From Nonomuraea rhodomycinica (GTDB taxonomy: Bacteria; Actinomycetota; Actinomycetes; Streptosporangiales; Streptosporangiaceae): a DNA stretch of 64,000 bases. The position numbers were made by a program, and so were the translations under genes. Shown one piece after another: positions 54,623 through 63,014 of this stretch; position 1 is the stretch's first letter; each line of letters opens with the position of its first letter. Location of the stretch: assembly GCF_013363995.1 (NCBI RefSeq), contig NZ_JABWGO010000003.1:186001-250000 (forward strand), in the 5' to 3' direction. Below the pieces are notes generated by a model. It saw nothing but the letters and a program-made list of their open reading frames with translations, ran no database searches and was not told where the DNA came from.

Positions 54623-56020
54623 TCAGCGGCCGGGCGGCACCCGGTCCACCCCGAACGGCAGGAACGGCTGCGCCGAGCGCGCCTGAGGAGCCTGGCCGCA
54701 CAGGGCGACCAGCATGTGCTCGGCCATCGCGTAGTCGATCGGGCTCGGCTCCACCGTGCCGTCGTCGCCGAGCCGCTGGTACTTCGCCCGGTTCAGGCCC
54801 AGCGAGAGCTGACGGCGGCCGTCCTCGCTGACCAGCGACTGGGTGAGCATGCCGAAGACACCGCCGTCGTGCCCCCAGAAGCGCCCGCACGGCAGGTCCA
54901 GCCGGTACAGGCCGAGCCCGTAGTCCACGCGCCCGCCGCCCGCCAGCACCGGCACCGTCGTGCGCATCTCGGCCAGCCGCTCCGGCCCGATCAGCTCGCC
55001 GCGCAGCAGCGCCCGGTAGAACCGGTTGAGGTCGTCCATGGTGGACACCAGCGCCCCCGCGGTGCTCGCCCACGACATGTCGTACACGCTGTAGTCGCGC
55101 GGCGGGTCGATGAGACCGTACAGCGACTCGTACGCCTTCGACGACGGCGCCGGCAGGCGCGGCGTGGCCGGGAAGAACGTGTCGCGCAGCCCGGCCCGGC
55201 GGATGACGTCGCGGGTGATGACCCGCTCGGCGTCCTCGCCCGTCACCTTCTCCAGCAGCAGGCCGGCGATGACGTAGTTGGTGTTGGAGTACCTCCCCGG
55301 CACCGCCCCCGGCTCGCCGGTCGCCTCGGCGGCCAGGCCCAGGCGCACGAGCTCCTCCGGCGCGAACCGGCGGAAACGGTTGGCGTCGAGGCTCGCGGGC
55401 GAGCCCTCCAGCAGCGACGGGAACGCGCCCGCGATGTAGTCGCCGAGGTGGCTGGTGTGGTTGAGCAGCATCCTGACCGTGATCCGGCCGCCGCGCTCGC
55501 CCGGGATCAGCCCCGGCAGGTAGCGGCTCACCGGCGCGTCCAGCTCGACGGCGCCCCGCTCGACCTGCCGCAGGAGCGCCACCGAGGTGAACGTCTTGGT
55601 GATGCTGCCCACCCGGTGGCGCATGTCGGGCCGCGCCGGCCGGCGGGTGACCACGTCGGCGACGCCCGACGCGCCCCGCCACACCTGGCCGCCGTCGCGC
55701 GCCTGCGAGTAGAGGCCGTACATGCCGGCCTCGTGGACGGCGTCGAGCGTGCGACGCAGCGCCGCCCGGTCCAGGCCCGCGGCCTGCGCGGGCGACGCCG
55801 GGGCCGCCGTCGCGGCCGGCTCGGGCGAGGCCGAGGCCGTGGCGGTGGCCGGCGCGGGCGGCGCCGGGTCCGGCCCCGCGGCCCGCGCGGGTGAGGTGAA
55901 CGCGGTCGTGATGACCAGCGCGCCCGCCACGGCGCCCGCGGCCGCGCGCAGGCCCGGCCGCGCGGCGCGGCGCGCCCCTGCGGCGCCGCGCCCCGGCTGG
56001 GAGATCGAGGGAGATGTCAT
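54623..56020 (-). CDS. Secreted serine hydrolase (class C beta-lactamase/D-Ala-D-Ala carboxypeptidase fold)
   Basis: A 465-aa exported protein. A basic N-terminus and hydrophobic helix (about 23-48) form the signal. The catalytic motifs are S139-I-T-K142 (SxxK), Y244-S-N246 (YxN) and H384-D-G-G (HxG). The family includes DD-peptidases and esterases; which one is unknown. Residues about 50-82 are Ala/Pro-rich linker. Confidence 0.92.
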   Translation of the reverse strand: MTSPSISQPGRGAAGARRAARPGLRAAAGAVAGALVITTAFTSPARAAGPDPAPPAPATATASASPEPAATAAPASPAQAAGLDRAALRRTLDAVHEAGMYGLYSQARDGGQVWRGASGVADVVTRRPARPDMRHRVGSITKTFTSVALLRQVERGAVELDAPVSRYLPGLIPGERGGRITVRMLLNHTSHLGDYIAGAFPSLLEGSPASLDANRFRRFAPEELVRLGLAAEATGEPGAVPGRYSNTNYVIAGLLLEKVTGEDAERVITRDVIRRAGLRDTFFPATPRLPAPSSKAYESLYGLIDPPRDYSVYDMSWASTAGALVSTMDDLNRFYRALLRGELIGPERLAEMRTTVPVLAGGGRVDYGLGLYRLDLPCGRFWGHDGGVFGMLTQSLVSEDGRRQLSLGLNRAKYQRLGDDGTVEPSPIDYAMAEHMLVALCGQAPQARSAQPFLPFGVDRVPPGR

Positions 56021-56088
56021 GCCACCAGCATGATCGTCCCGGCCCGGCCGGGGCAGTCCACGCTGTCACCGGTTCCGCATGACAGCGG

Positions 56089-57114
56089 TCATGCCGGGCC
56101 GGTGACACCTGCCAGGCGCCCGGCGGCCCCCTGAGGGTCGTAGCGGGCCCGCAGGCGGGCCTTGGCGGCCTCGGTCGCCCCCAGCCGCTCCAGCCCGTTC
56201 AGGGCGGCCCCCACGATCGGCAGGACCCCGCACACGACCACCTCGGCGTGCGGCGCCCGCGCCGCGAACCCCGCGTCCAGCAGCGCCGTCAGCAGCGGGT
56301 CGCGCGCCCGCAGGACCCCGCCGCCCAGCACCACCTCCGCCCGCCTCTCCAGCAGCCCCAGCCGGCGCAGGCACACCTCCGCCATGACCACCACCTCCGC
56401 GGCCTGCCGCCGCACCAGCTCCACCGCCACCGCGTCGCCCGCCGCGGCGGCGGCGAACACCCCCGGGGCCAGCTCGTGCAGCCGCGCCCCGTCCACCCGG
56501 CCGAAGTGGACGCCCAGGACCAGCTCCTCCACCGTGGCCGTCCCGGCCCACCGCTTGACCACGTCCGCCAGCGCCGTGGCCGGGCCGCGGCCGTCCTCCG
56601 CGCGCACGGCGTGCCACAGCGCCTCCTCGCCCAGGCCCCCGCCGCCGCCCCAGTCGCCGCTGACCCTGCCGAGCGCCGGGAAGCGGGCCACCTCGCCGGT
56701 GGGGGAGACGCCGACCGCGTTGATGCCGGCGCCGCACACCACCGCCACGCCCCACGGCGCCGACGCGCCGGCCCGCAGCAGCGCGAACGTGTCGTTGCGG
56801 ACCACGACGTCCGGGCCGAGCCCCCGGGCGGCCAGCTCCCGGGCCAGCGCCTCCTCCTCGACCGGCAGGTCGGCGTTGGCCAGGTAGGCCGCCACGTGGT
56901 CGAACCGGCCGCCGTCCCCGCCGGGCGGCAGAGCGGCCAGCGCCTCACCCACCGCCCGTTCGATCTCGTCGACCGCGGCCGCCACCCCGGCGCTGTGCGG
57001 CAGGAACGGCCCCGAGCGCGCCGTCGCCAGCACCTCGCCGTCCTCCGCGACCACCGCCACGTCCGTCTTGCTGTTGCCGCCGTCGACGGCCAGCAGGAGC
57101 CTGCGGCGGGTCAC
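56089..57114 (-). CDS. N-acetylglucosamine kinase-type sugar kinase (BadF/BcrD fold)
   Basis: A 341-aa sugar kinase of the BadF/BadG/BcrA/BcrD group. The phosphate-binding start LLLAVDGGNSKTDVAVV and the segment VCGAGINAVGVSP are present, as is GGGVLRARDPLLTALL. It probably phosphorylates a hexosamine or hexose released inside the cell. GTG 57114 overlaps the stop of the GH4 gene. It is the last gene of the sugar operon. Confidence 0.88.
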   Translation of the reverse strand: MTRRRLLLAVDGGNSKTDVAVVAEDGEVLATARSGPFLPHSAGVAAAVDEIERAVGEALAALPPGGDGGRFDHVAAYLANADLPVEEEALARELAARGLGPDVVVRNDTFALLRAGASAPWGVAVVCGAGINAVGVSPTGEVARFPALGRVSGDWGGGGGLGEEALWHAVRAEDGRGPATALADVVKRWAGTATVEELVLGVHFGRVDGARLHELAPGVFAAAAAGDAVAVELVRRQAAEVVVMAEVCLRRLGLLERRAEVVLGGGVLRARDPLLTALLDAGFAARAPHAEVVVCGVLPIVGAALNGLERLGATEAAKARLRARYDPQGAAGRLAGVTGPA

Positions 57115-58379
57115 CGGCCCACCGTCCACGGCAGGTGCGCGCGGTTGGCCTCCAGCAGCAGCCCGGTCAGCTCCTCGGCGACCGCGTCCTGACCGACCAG
57201 CGGGTGGGCCAGCAGGGCGTCGCGCACCCGGTCGGCGCCGCCGCGCAACGCCGCCTCCAGGGCCAGCGTCTCGTACGCCGAGACGTGCGCGATCAGCCCC
57301 GCGTACAGCGGCTCGACGGGCCGCACCGGCAGCGGCACGGCTCCGGCGGCGGTGACCGACGCCGGCACCTCGACCACCGCCTCCTCGGGCAGGAACGGCA
57401 GCGTCCGGCCGTTGCGCACGTTGACCACCTGGGGCGGGCCGTCCTCCCGGCCGCCGAGCAGCGCGGCCAGCAGGTCCACGGCCGCCTCCGAGTAGAAGGC
57501 GCCGCCCCGCCGCTCCAGCTCCACCGGCTTGGTCACCACCGACGGATCGGCGTACAGCTCCAGCAGCCGCGCCTCCACGGCGGACACCTCGGCGGCGCGC
57601 GGCGGCGCGCTGCGCTGCTGCGCCACCACCTCGTCGTGCGCGTAGTAGTAGCGCAGGTAGTACGACGGCACCGCGCCGAGCCGCCGGATCAGCTCCGGGC
57701 GCAGGCCGGCCCCTTCGGCCAGCTCGTCCGCGTACCGGTCGATGAGCGAGGGCAGCACGTCGGCCCCGTCGAGGTGGACGGCGCGCAGCCAGGTGAGGTG
57801 GTTGAGCCCGACGTGGTCGAGCGTGACGCGCGACGGCGCGACCCCGAGGGCCGCCGCGGCGCGCCGCTGCACGCCGATCGCCACGTTGCACAGGCCGATC
57901 GCGCGGTGTCCCGCGTCGAGCAGCGCCCGGGTGACGATGCCGACCGGGTTGGTGAAGTCGACGATCCACGCCTGCGGCGCGTGCCGGCGCACCCGCTCCG
58001 CGAGCTCCAGCACCACCGGGACCGTGCGCAGCGCCTTGGCCAGGCCCCCCGCGCCGGTCGTCTCCTGCCCGACGCAGCCGCACCGCAGCGGCAGCGTCTC
58101 GTCCACCTCACGGGCGGCCTGCCCGCCGATCCGCAGCTGGAACAGCACGGCGCTCGCCCCGGCGACGCCCTCCTCCACCGACGAGCCGGCCGTCACCCGC
58201 GCCGGGTGCCCGGCGTGCGCCAGCATGCGCCGCGCCATCCCGGCCACCAGGCCCAGGCGCCGCTCATCGGGGTCGATGAGCGCGATCTCGGTGAGCGGCA
58301 GCACGTCGCGCAGCCGCGCGAACCCGTCGACCAGCTCCGGCGTGTACGTCGAGCCGCCCCCGACCACGGCGAGTTTCAA
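57111..58379 (-). CDS. Glycoside hydrolase family 4 (6-phospho-beta-glucosidase type)
   Basis: A 422-aa NAD- and metal-dependent glycosidase. N-terminal Rossmann motif GGGSTYTPELVDGF, DFTNPVGIV (141-149), C164 in CNVAIG and H194 in LNHLTW are the landmark residues. GH4 enzymes often act on 6-phosphorylated sugars, yet the uptake system here is ABC-type, so the substrate may be unphosphorylated or phosphorylated later. It starts with TTG 58379 overlapping the permease stop. Confidence 0.9.
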   Translation of the reverse strand: MKLAVVGGGSTYTPELVDGFARLRDVLPLTEIALIDPDERRLGLVAGMARRMLAHAGHPARVTAGSSVEEGVAGASAVLFQLRIGGQAAREVDETLPLRCGCVGQETTGAGGLAKALRTVPVVLELAERVRRHAPQAWIVDFTNPVGIVTRALLDAGHRAIGLCNVAIGVQRRAAAALGVAPSRVTLDHVGLNHLTWLRAVHLDGADVLPSLIDRYADELAEGAGLRPELIRRLGAVPSYYLRYYYAHDEVVAQQRSAPPRAAEVSAVEARLLELYADPSVVTKPVELERRGGAFYSEAAVDLLAALLGGREDGPPQVVNVRNGRTLPFLPEEAVVEVPASVTAAGAVPLPVRPVEPLYAGLIAHVSAYETLALEAALRGGADRVRDALLAHPLVGQDAVAEELTGLLLEANRAHLPWTVGR

Positions 58380-59209
58380 CCCTTGACTCCCGTCAGCGTC
58401 ACGCCCTCGATGAAGACCCTCTGGGCGAAGAAGAACACGATGATGATGGGGGCCGTCACCAGCAGGGTGGCGGCCATGGTGAGGTTCCACTGCACGCTGT
58501 GGAACGCCTTGAAGGTGGCCAGGCCCAGCGACAGGGTCCAGCCCTCCTGCTGCACGCCCGCGTACAGCAGCGGCCCGTAGTAGTCGTTCCAGCAGTAGAA
58601 GAACTGGAACAGCGCGACGGCGGCGACGGCCGGGCGGGCCATCGGCAGGATCACCCTGAGCAGCGTGCGCAGGTCGGAGCAGCCGTCCACCCGGGCCGCG
58701 TCGGTGTACTCGCGCGGGATCGTCACGAGGAACTGACGCAGCAGGAAGATGGAGAAGGCGTCGCCGAGCAGCATCGGCAGGATCAGCGGCCACAGCGTGT
58801 CCGTCAGCCCGAGCCGGGCCCACACCAGGTAGAGCGGCACCGCGACGACCTGCGGAGGCAACATCATGGCCGCCACCACGAACAGGAACGCCGCCTGCCG
58901 CCCCCGGAAGCGGAAGCGGGCCAGGGCGTAGGCCACCGGCACGGACGACAGGAGCGTGAACAGCGTGCCCAGGCCGGCGTACACCAGCGTGTTGGCCGTC
59001 CAGCGCAGCAGCTGCGACTTGGCGAACACGATCGCGAAGTTGTCCCAGTTCCACGACCGGGGCCACAGGTCGCTGGTCAGCGCCTGCTCGTCGGTCATGA
59101 GCGCGGTCAGCGTCAGGAACACCACCGGCGCCAGGAACATCAGCGCGAGCACGATCGCCAGCGCGTGCTGGGCGATCCAGAGCAGCGTCCGCCTGCGCCG
59201 GGCGTTCAC
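58376..59209 (-). CDS. Sugar ABC permease, MalG type
   Basis: A 277-aa inner-membrane permease. Six hydrophobic helices and the EAA loop (REYTDAARVDGCSDLRTLLR) that contacts the ATPase are present. The ATPase gene is not in this operon; a shared MsiK-type ATPase elsewhere is common in actinomycetes. GTG overlaps the MalF-type stop. Confidence 0.92.
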   Translation of the reverse strand: MNARRRRTLLWIAQHALAIVLALMFLAPVVFLTLTALMTDEQALTSDLWPRSWNWDNFAIVFAKSQLLRWTANTLVYAGLGTLFTLLSSVPVAYALARFRFRGRQAAFLFVVAAMMLPPQVVAVPLYLVWARLGLTDTLWPLILPMLLGDAFSIFLLRQFLVTIPREYTDAARVDGCSDLRTLLRVILPMARPAVAAVALFQFFYCWNDYYGPLLYAGVQQEGWTLSLGLATFKAFHSVQWNLTMAATLLVTAPIIIVFFFAQRVFIEGVTLTGVKG

Positions 59210-60147
59210 GCCGCCCCCTCGGAACGGCGGAACCGCCACAGCAGGAGCAGCGTGAACACCATCGACGCGGCGAACAGCACCAAGGCCAGCACGCAGGCGT
59301 ATCCCATCTGGTAGTCGCGGAAACCGGCCTGGAACAGCCACTGCGGCAACGTCAGCAGCGACTCGTCGGGATAGCCGGGCGTGAACGTGCTGCCCGGCGA
59401 GTCGGTCGCGCCCGACGCCACCCGCGAGGCGATCATCGCCTGCGCGAAGTACTGCACGGCGTAGATGACGCCCGTCACCGCCGAGAACATCAGGACCGGC
59501 GCGATCGACGGCAGCGTCACGCTGCGGAACTGCCGCCACGCGCCGGCCCCGTCGATCGCGGCCGCCTCGTACAGGTGCCGGGGCACGTCCAGCAGCGCCG
59601 CCATGAAGATGACCGCGATCTGGCCGCAGCTCCACACCGACAGCAGCGTGAGGCTCGGCTTGGACCAGGCCGGGTCCCCGAACCAGTCCGGGCCGGTGAC
59701 GCCGAACAGGGCCAGGAACTGGTTCCACGGCCCCGTCGAGGGGTTCATGAGGAACACGAACGTGATCGTCCCGGCGGCCACCGGCACCAGCGACGGCAGG
59801 TAGAAGATCGTGCGGAACAGGCCGACGCCCGCCTTGAGCCGGACCACGAGCTGCGCCAGCCCCAGCGAGAACAGCGTCTGGACCGGCACCATCACGGCCA
59901 CCAGCCACAGCGTGTTCCGCGCCGAGGTCACCACCCGGGGGTCGCGCAGCAGGTAGCGGTAGTTGTCCAGGCCGGCCCACTCCAGCGTGAACAGGTCGTA
60001 GTGGTGGAAGGAGAAGTACACCGTGGCCAGCAGCGGGTAGACGAAGAAGATCGACACGCCGGCCAGCCACGGCGACAGCCACACGAGGGCGCGCAGGCCC
60101 TCGCCGCGCCGCCACCGCGGCGGCGCGGCCGATGCGACGGAGGCCAC
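59206..60147 (-). CDS. Sugar ABC permease, MalF type
   Basis: A 313-aa permease with about six hydrophobic helices and EAA loop (PRHLYEAAAIDGAGAWRQFR). GTG 60147 has GGGGAG upstream; the stop of the binding-protein gene is 2 nt before it. Confidence 0.92.
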   Translation of the reverse strand: MASVASAAPPRWRRGEGLRALVWLSPWLAGVSIFFVYPLLATVYFSFHHYDLFTLEWAGLDNYRYLLRDPRVVTSARNTLWLVAVMVPVQTLFSLGLAQLVVRLKAGVGLFRTIFYLPSLVPVAAGTITFVFLMNPSTGPWNQFLALFGVTGPDWFGDPAWSKPSLTLLSVWSCGQIAVIFMAALLDVPRHLYEAAAIDGAGAWRQFRSVTLPSIAPVLMFSAVTGVIYAVQYFAQAMIASRVASGATDSPGSTFTPGYPDESLLTLPQWLFQAGFRDYQMGYACVLALVLFAASMVFTLLLLWRFRRSEGAA

Positions 60148-60149
60148 GC

Positions 60150-61493
60150 TCAGCTCCCCGACAGCTTGAGCTTGTCGTCGATCTGCCTGTCCACGGATCT
60201 CAGGCCGGCGTCCAGGTCGGGCACCGCGCCCTTCTCCCACTTGGTGACGAACGTCGCCAGCGCCTCCTGGTTGAAGACGCTGTTGACGGCGGACGGCAGC
60301 GTCGAGGTCCTCGGGTGGGCGAAGATGTCGAGGAACGTCTGGAAGTTGGCGTCCTTGGCCAGCTTCGGCGACTCCATGGCGGCCCTGGTCGTGGGCACGT
60401 TGCGCAGCGCGTTGGACAGCGTCACCAGCGAGTCGGTGTCGGTCGTGAGGTACTTGACCAGCTCCCACGCCTGCCGCGGGTTCCTGGCGCCCTTGGGCAC
60501 GCCGATCACGGTGCCGGCGGTGAAGCCGCTGCCGTACAGCTCCGGCCTGGTGTCGGAGACCGGCATCGGGGCCGTGCCGTAGTCCATCTCCCTGGCCTTC
60601 GGATCGCCCGCGATCATCGCGTTGCGCCACTCGCCGTCCACGACCATGGCGACCTTGCCGGCGAAGAACGGGTGCTCGGCCCCCCACTCGTCGCCCAGGC
60701 CCTTGCGGAACTTCTCCAGCTTGTCGTAGCCGTACCAGTCGACGAGGTCCTTCTGCCAGCGCAGCAGCTCCTTCCACGCCGGGTCGGAGCCGATGGCCGA
60801 GGTGCCGTCGTCGTGGTACCACTTCGCGCCCACCATGGGGGCCAGGTGGCTGGGGGAGTTCTCGTAGTACTGGAAGCTCGGGATGAAGCCGGCCACCTTG
60901 ATGTCGCCGTTCGCGTCGCGCACCGTCAGCTTCTTGGTGAGCGCGGTCAGCTCCGACAGCGTCCTGGGCGGCGCGTTCCCCTTCATCAGGGCCTTGTTGT
61001 AGTAGAGGCCGTACGCGTCGGCCAGCAGCGGCAGCGTGCACCGCTTGCCGGCGTACTCGGTGTAGGTCCGCGCCACCTGCGGCAGCACGCCGAGGTCGAC
61101 GCCGTCCTGCGCGATGACGGGCGTGAGGTCCTGGAACGATCCCGACCGGCACCACTGGGCGACGTTGTCGGTGGTGAACGAGGCCGCCACGTCCGGGGCC
61201 CTGCCACCGCGGATCGCCTGCGTGATCTGGTCGTCCTGGACGCCCTTGACGGCCTTGACGGTGATCTGGGGGAACTTCTTGTTGAACCCGGCGATGGCGT
61301 CCTCGAACGCCTTCACCTCGGCGGGCGTGGAGAATCCGTGCCACAGTTCGACGGTGGCCGCCGGCAGGGACGCCGCGGCCGAGCCGGCGGGCGCGGGGCG
61401 GGCGCCGAGCGACGGCGCCGCCTCCTTGCCCGCGGTGCAGGCGGTCAGCGCCAGGGCCGTGAGCCCGGCGACCGCGAGGGGGACGAAGCGCAC
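60150..61493 (-). CDS. Sugar-binding lipoprotein of the ABC importer
   Basis: A 447-aa extracellular solute-binding protein. The signal ends in the lipobox LTAC (C19). The mature part has family-1 features: VELWHGFSTPAEVKAFEDAI and ARNPRQAWELVKYL. The first gene of the operon; its ligand is presumably a beta-glucoside or chito-oligosaccharide, judging from the GH4 and kinase neighbours. Confidence 0.92.
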   Translation of the reverse strand: MRFVPLAVAGLTALALTACTAGKEAAPSLGARPAPAGSAAASLPAATVELWHGFSTPAEVKAFEDAIAGFNKKFPQITVKAVKGVQDDQITQAIRGGRAPDVAASFTTDNVAQWCRSGSFQDLTPVIAQDGVDLGVLPQVARTYTEYAGKRCTLPLLADAYGLYYNKALMKGNAPPRTLSELTALTKKLTVRDANGDIKVAGFIPSFQYYENSPSHLAPMVGAKWYHDDGTSAIGSDPAWKELLRWQKDLVDWYGYDKLEKFRKGLGDEWGAEHPFFAGKVAMVVDGEWRNAMIAGDPKAREMDYGTAPMPVSDTRPELYGSGFTAGTVIGVPKGARNPRQAWELVKYLTTDTDSLVTLSNALRNVPTTRAAMESPKLAKDANFQTFLDIFAHPRTSTLPSAVNSVFNQEALATFVTKWEKGAVPDLDAGLRSVDRQIDDKLKLSGS

Positions 61494-61530
61494 GGGGGGT
61501 GCCTCCTGATCATGGGGGGACGGGGGGAGT

Positions 61531-62811
61531 TCACGACGGGAACGCGGGGTCCTCCGCGGCGGGCCGGACGGGGTCGGGCGTGAAGCCGAAGACCTCCGCG
61601 CGGGCCAGGTCGAGGGCGAGGTCGAGGGCCCCGGCGAGCACCGGGTTGCCCTCGACGGACGACAGCCGCAGCCGCGGCCGGGGGATGGTCAGGGCGTGCA
61701 GCTCGTGCTCGACCAGCTCGCGCAGCGTCTCGCCGCCGGCCAGCACCATGCCGCCGGCCAGCACGATGAGGCCGGGGTCGAGGACGGAGGTGATCGCGGC
61801 CAGGCCCACCGCGAGACGGGCGGCGATGTCGCGCAGCCCGGCCCGGGCGTCCTCGGCCCGCCGCGCCTCGCCGGCGCCCCGCCCGGCGGACTGCCCGGCG
61901 GACTGGGCGGCGTCGGCGGACTCGGCCGCGCGCACCGCGTTGGCGACGGCCTGCCGGAAGTCGGCGCCGCGCACGCCGTACGAGCGCAGCAGCCGCAGGA
62001 CGGCGGGGCCGCCGGTGAGCGCCTGGTAGCCGTGGTTGGCGTACCGCCCGGCCTCCCGGGCCGTCGGCGCGCCCGGCGTGGGCATGTAGCCGACCTCGCC
62101 GGCGCCGCCCGTGGCGCCGCGGTGCATCCGCCCGCCCAGCACCACGGCCGCGCCGATGCCCTCGTCGGCCCACAGCAGCACGAAGTCCGGATGGCCGCGG
62201 GCGGCGCCGTGGGCCTGCTCGGCCAGCGCGGCGAGGTTGACGTCGTTCTCCACCGCGACGGGCACGCCGAGCCCCGCCGACAGCGCCGGCACGAGGCCGG
62301 GGATCTGCCAGCCGGGCATGTCCTTGGCCGTGGCGTACCCCAGGGCGCCCGTGGACGGGTCCAGGGCGGCCTGCACGCCGATCACCACCTGGCGCAGCGG
62401 CCCGGGCGGCCTCGCGCCCTCCAGGGCCGCGTTGAGCCGCTCGACCAGCTCGCCGCCGGGGCGGCGCGGCGTGGGCAGCGTGTGCTCGCCGACGACGGCG
62501 CCGGTGATGTCGGCGACGCGGGCCTCGATGCGGTCCGGGGTGACGTCCAGCGCGCCCACGTACGCGGCGGCGGGGTTGATCCGGTAGACCTCCGCCGTAC
62601 GGCCCGGCAGGCCCTCGCGGACGCCGTCCAGCACGACCAGGCCGGCCTCCTGGAGGCGGGCGAGGAGCTGGGAGGCCGTCGGCTTCGACAGGCCGGTCAG
62701 GGCGCCGATCTCGGGGCGGGTGAGCGGCCCGCGGTCGAGCAGGACCCGCAGGGCGGCGCGGTCGTTGATGGCGCGCAGCAGGCTCGGAGTCCCGGGGACC
62801 GGACCGTTCAC
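61531..62811 (-). CDS. ROK-family repressor of the sugar operon
   Basis: A 426-aa regulator. N-terminal winged helix (about 15-75, LTRPEIGALTGLSKPTASQL) plus a ROK sugar-binding domain (about 85-420) with VAVENDVNLAALAEQAHG. An Ala/Gly/Arg-rich insert (about 290-320) is unusual. The 23-bp palindrome upstream is its probable operator. Repression is likely relieved by a phosphosugar or sugar. Confidence 0.9.
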   Translation of the reverse strand: MNGPVPGTPSLLRAINDRAALRVLLDRGPLTRPEIGALTGLSKPTASQLLARLQEAGLVVLDGVREGLPGRTAEVYRINPAAAYVGALDVTPDRIEARVADITGAVVGEHTLPTPRRPGGELVERLNAALEGARPPGPLRQVVIGVQAALDPSTGALGYATAKDMPGWQIPGLVPALSAGLGVPVAVENDVNLAALAEQAHGAARGHPDFVLLWADEGIGAAVVLGGRMHRGATGGAGEVGYMPTPGAPTAREAGRYANHGYQALTGGPAVLRLLRSYGVRGADFRQAVANAVRAAESADAAQSAGQSAGRGAGEARRAEDARAGLRDIAARLAVGLAAITSVLDPGLIVLAGGMVLAGGETLRELVEHELHALTIPRPRLRLSSVEGNPVLAGALDLALDLARAEVFGFTPDPVRPAAEDPAFPS

Positions 62812-62831
62812 GTGTGCTCCTTCGCTCCTCG

Positions 62832-62854
62832 GAGTTAGGAAACTTTCCTAACTC
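62832..62854. promoter_or_regulatory. Perfect 23-bp palindrome, ROK operator
   Basis: 11-bp arms GAGTTAGGAAA / TTTCCTAACTC around one central base, 21-43 nt upstream of the ROK start and on the side of the HelD-like gene too. Confidence 0.7.
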
Positions 62855-63014
62855 ATCGCGAACGTAAGGAGCCGGCGGGGCCCTGGTCAAGAGCCGAAAC
62901 CAAGCCGTGACCGTACCTGGCCAAGGGGATGACGCGGAAAGATGGGAGTGCCTCAACAGGCGTGCTAGTGTCGTCGTTTGTCGTAACAACAAGCAGAATG
63001 GCCCGGAGTGTCCC

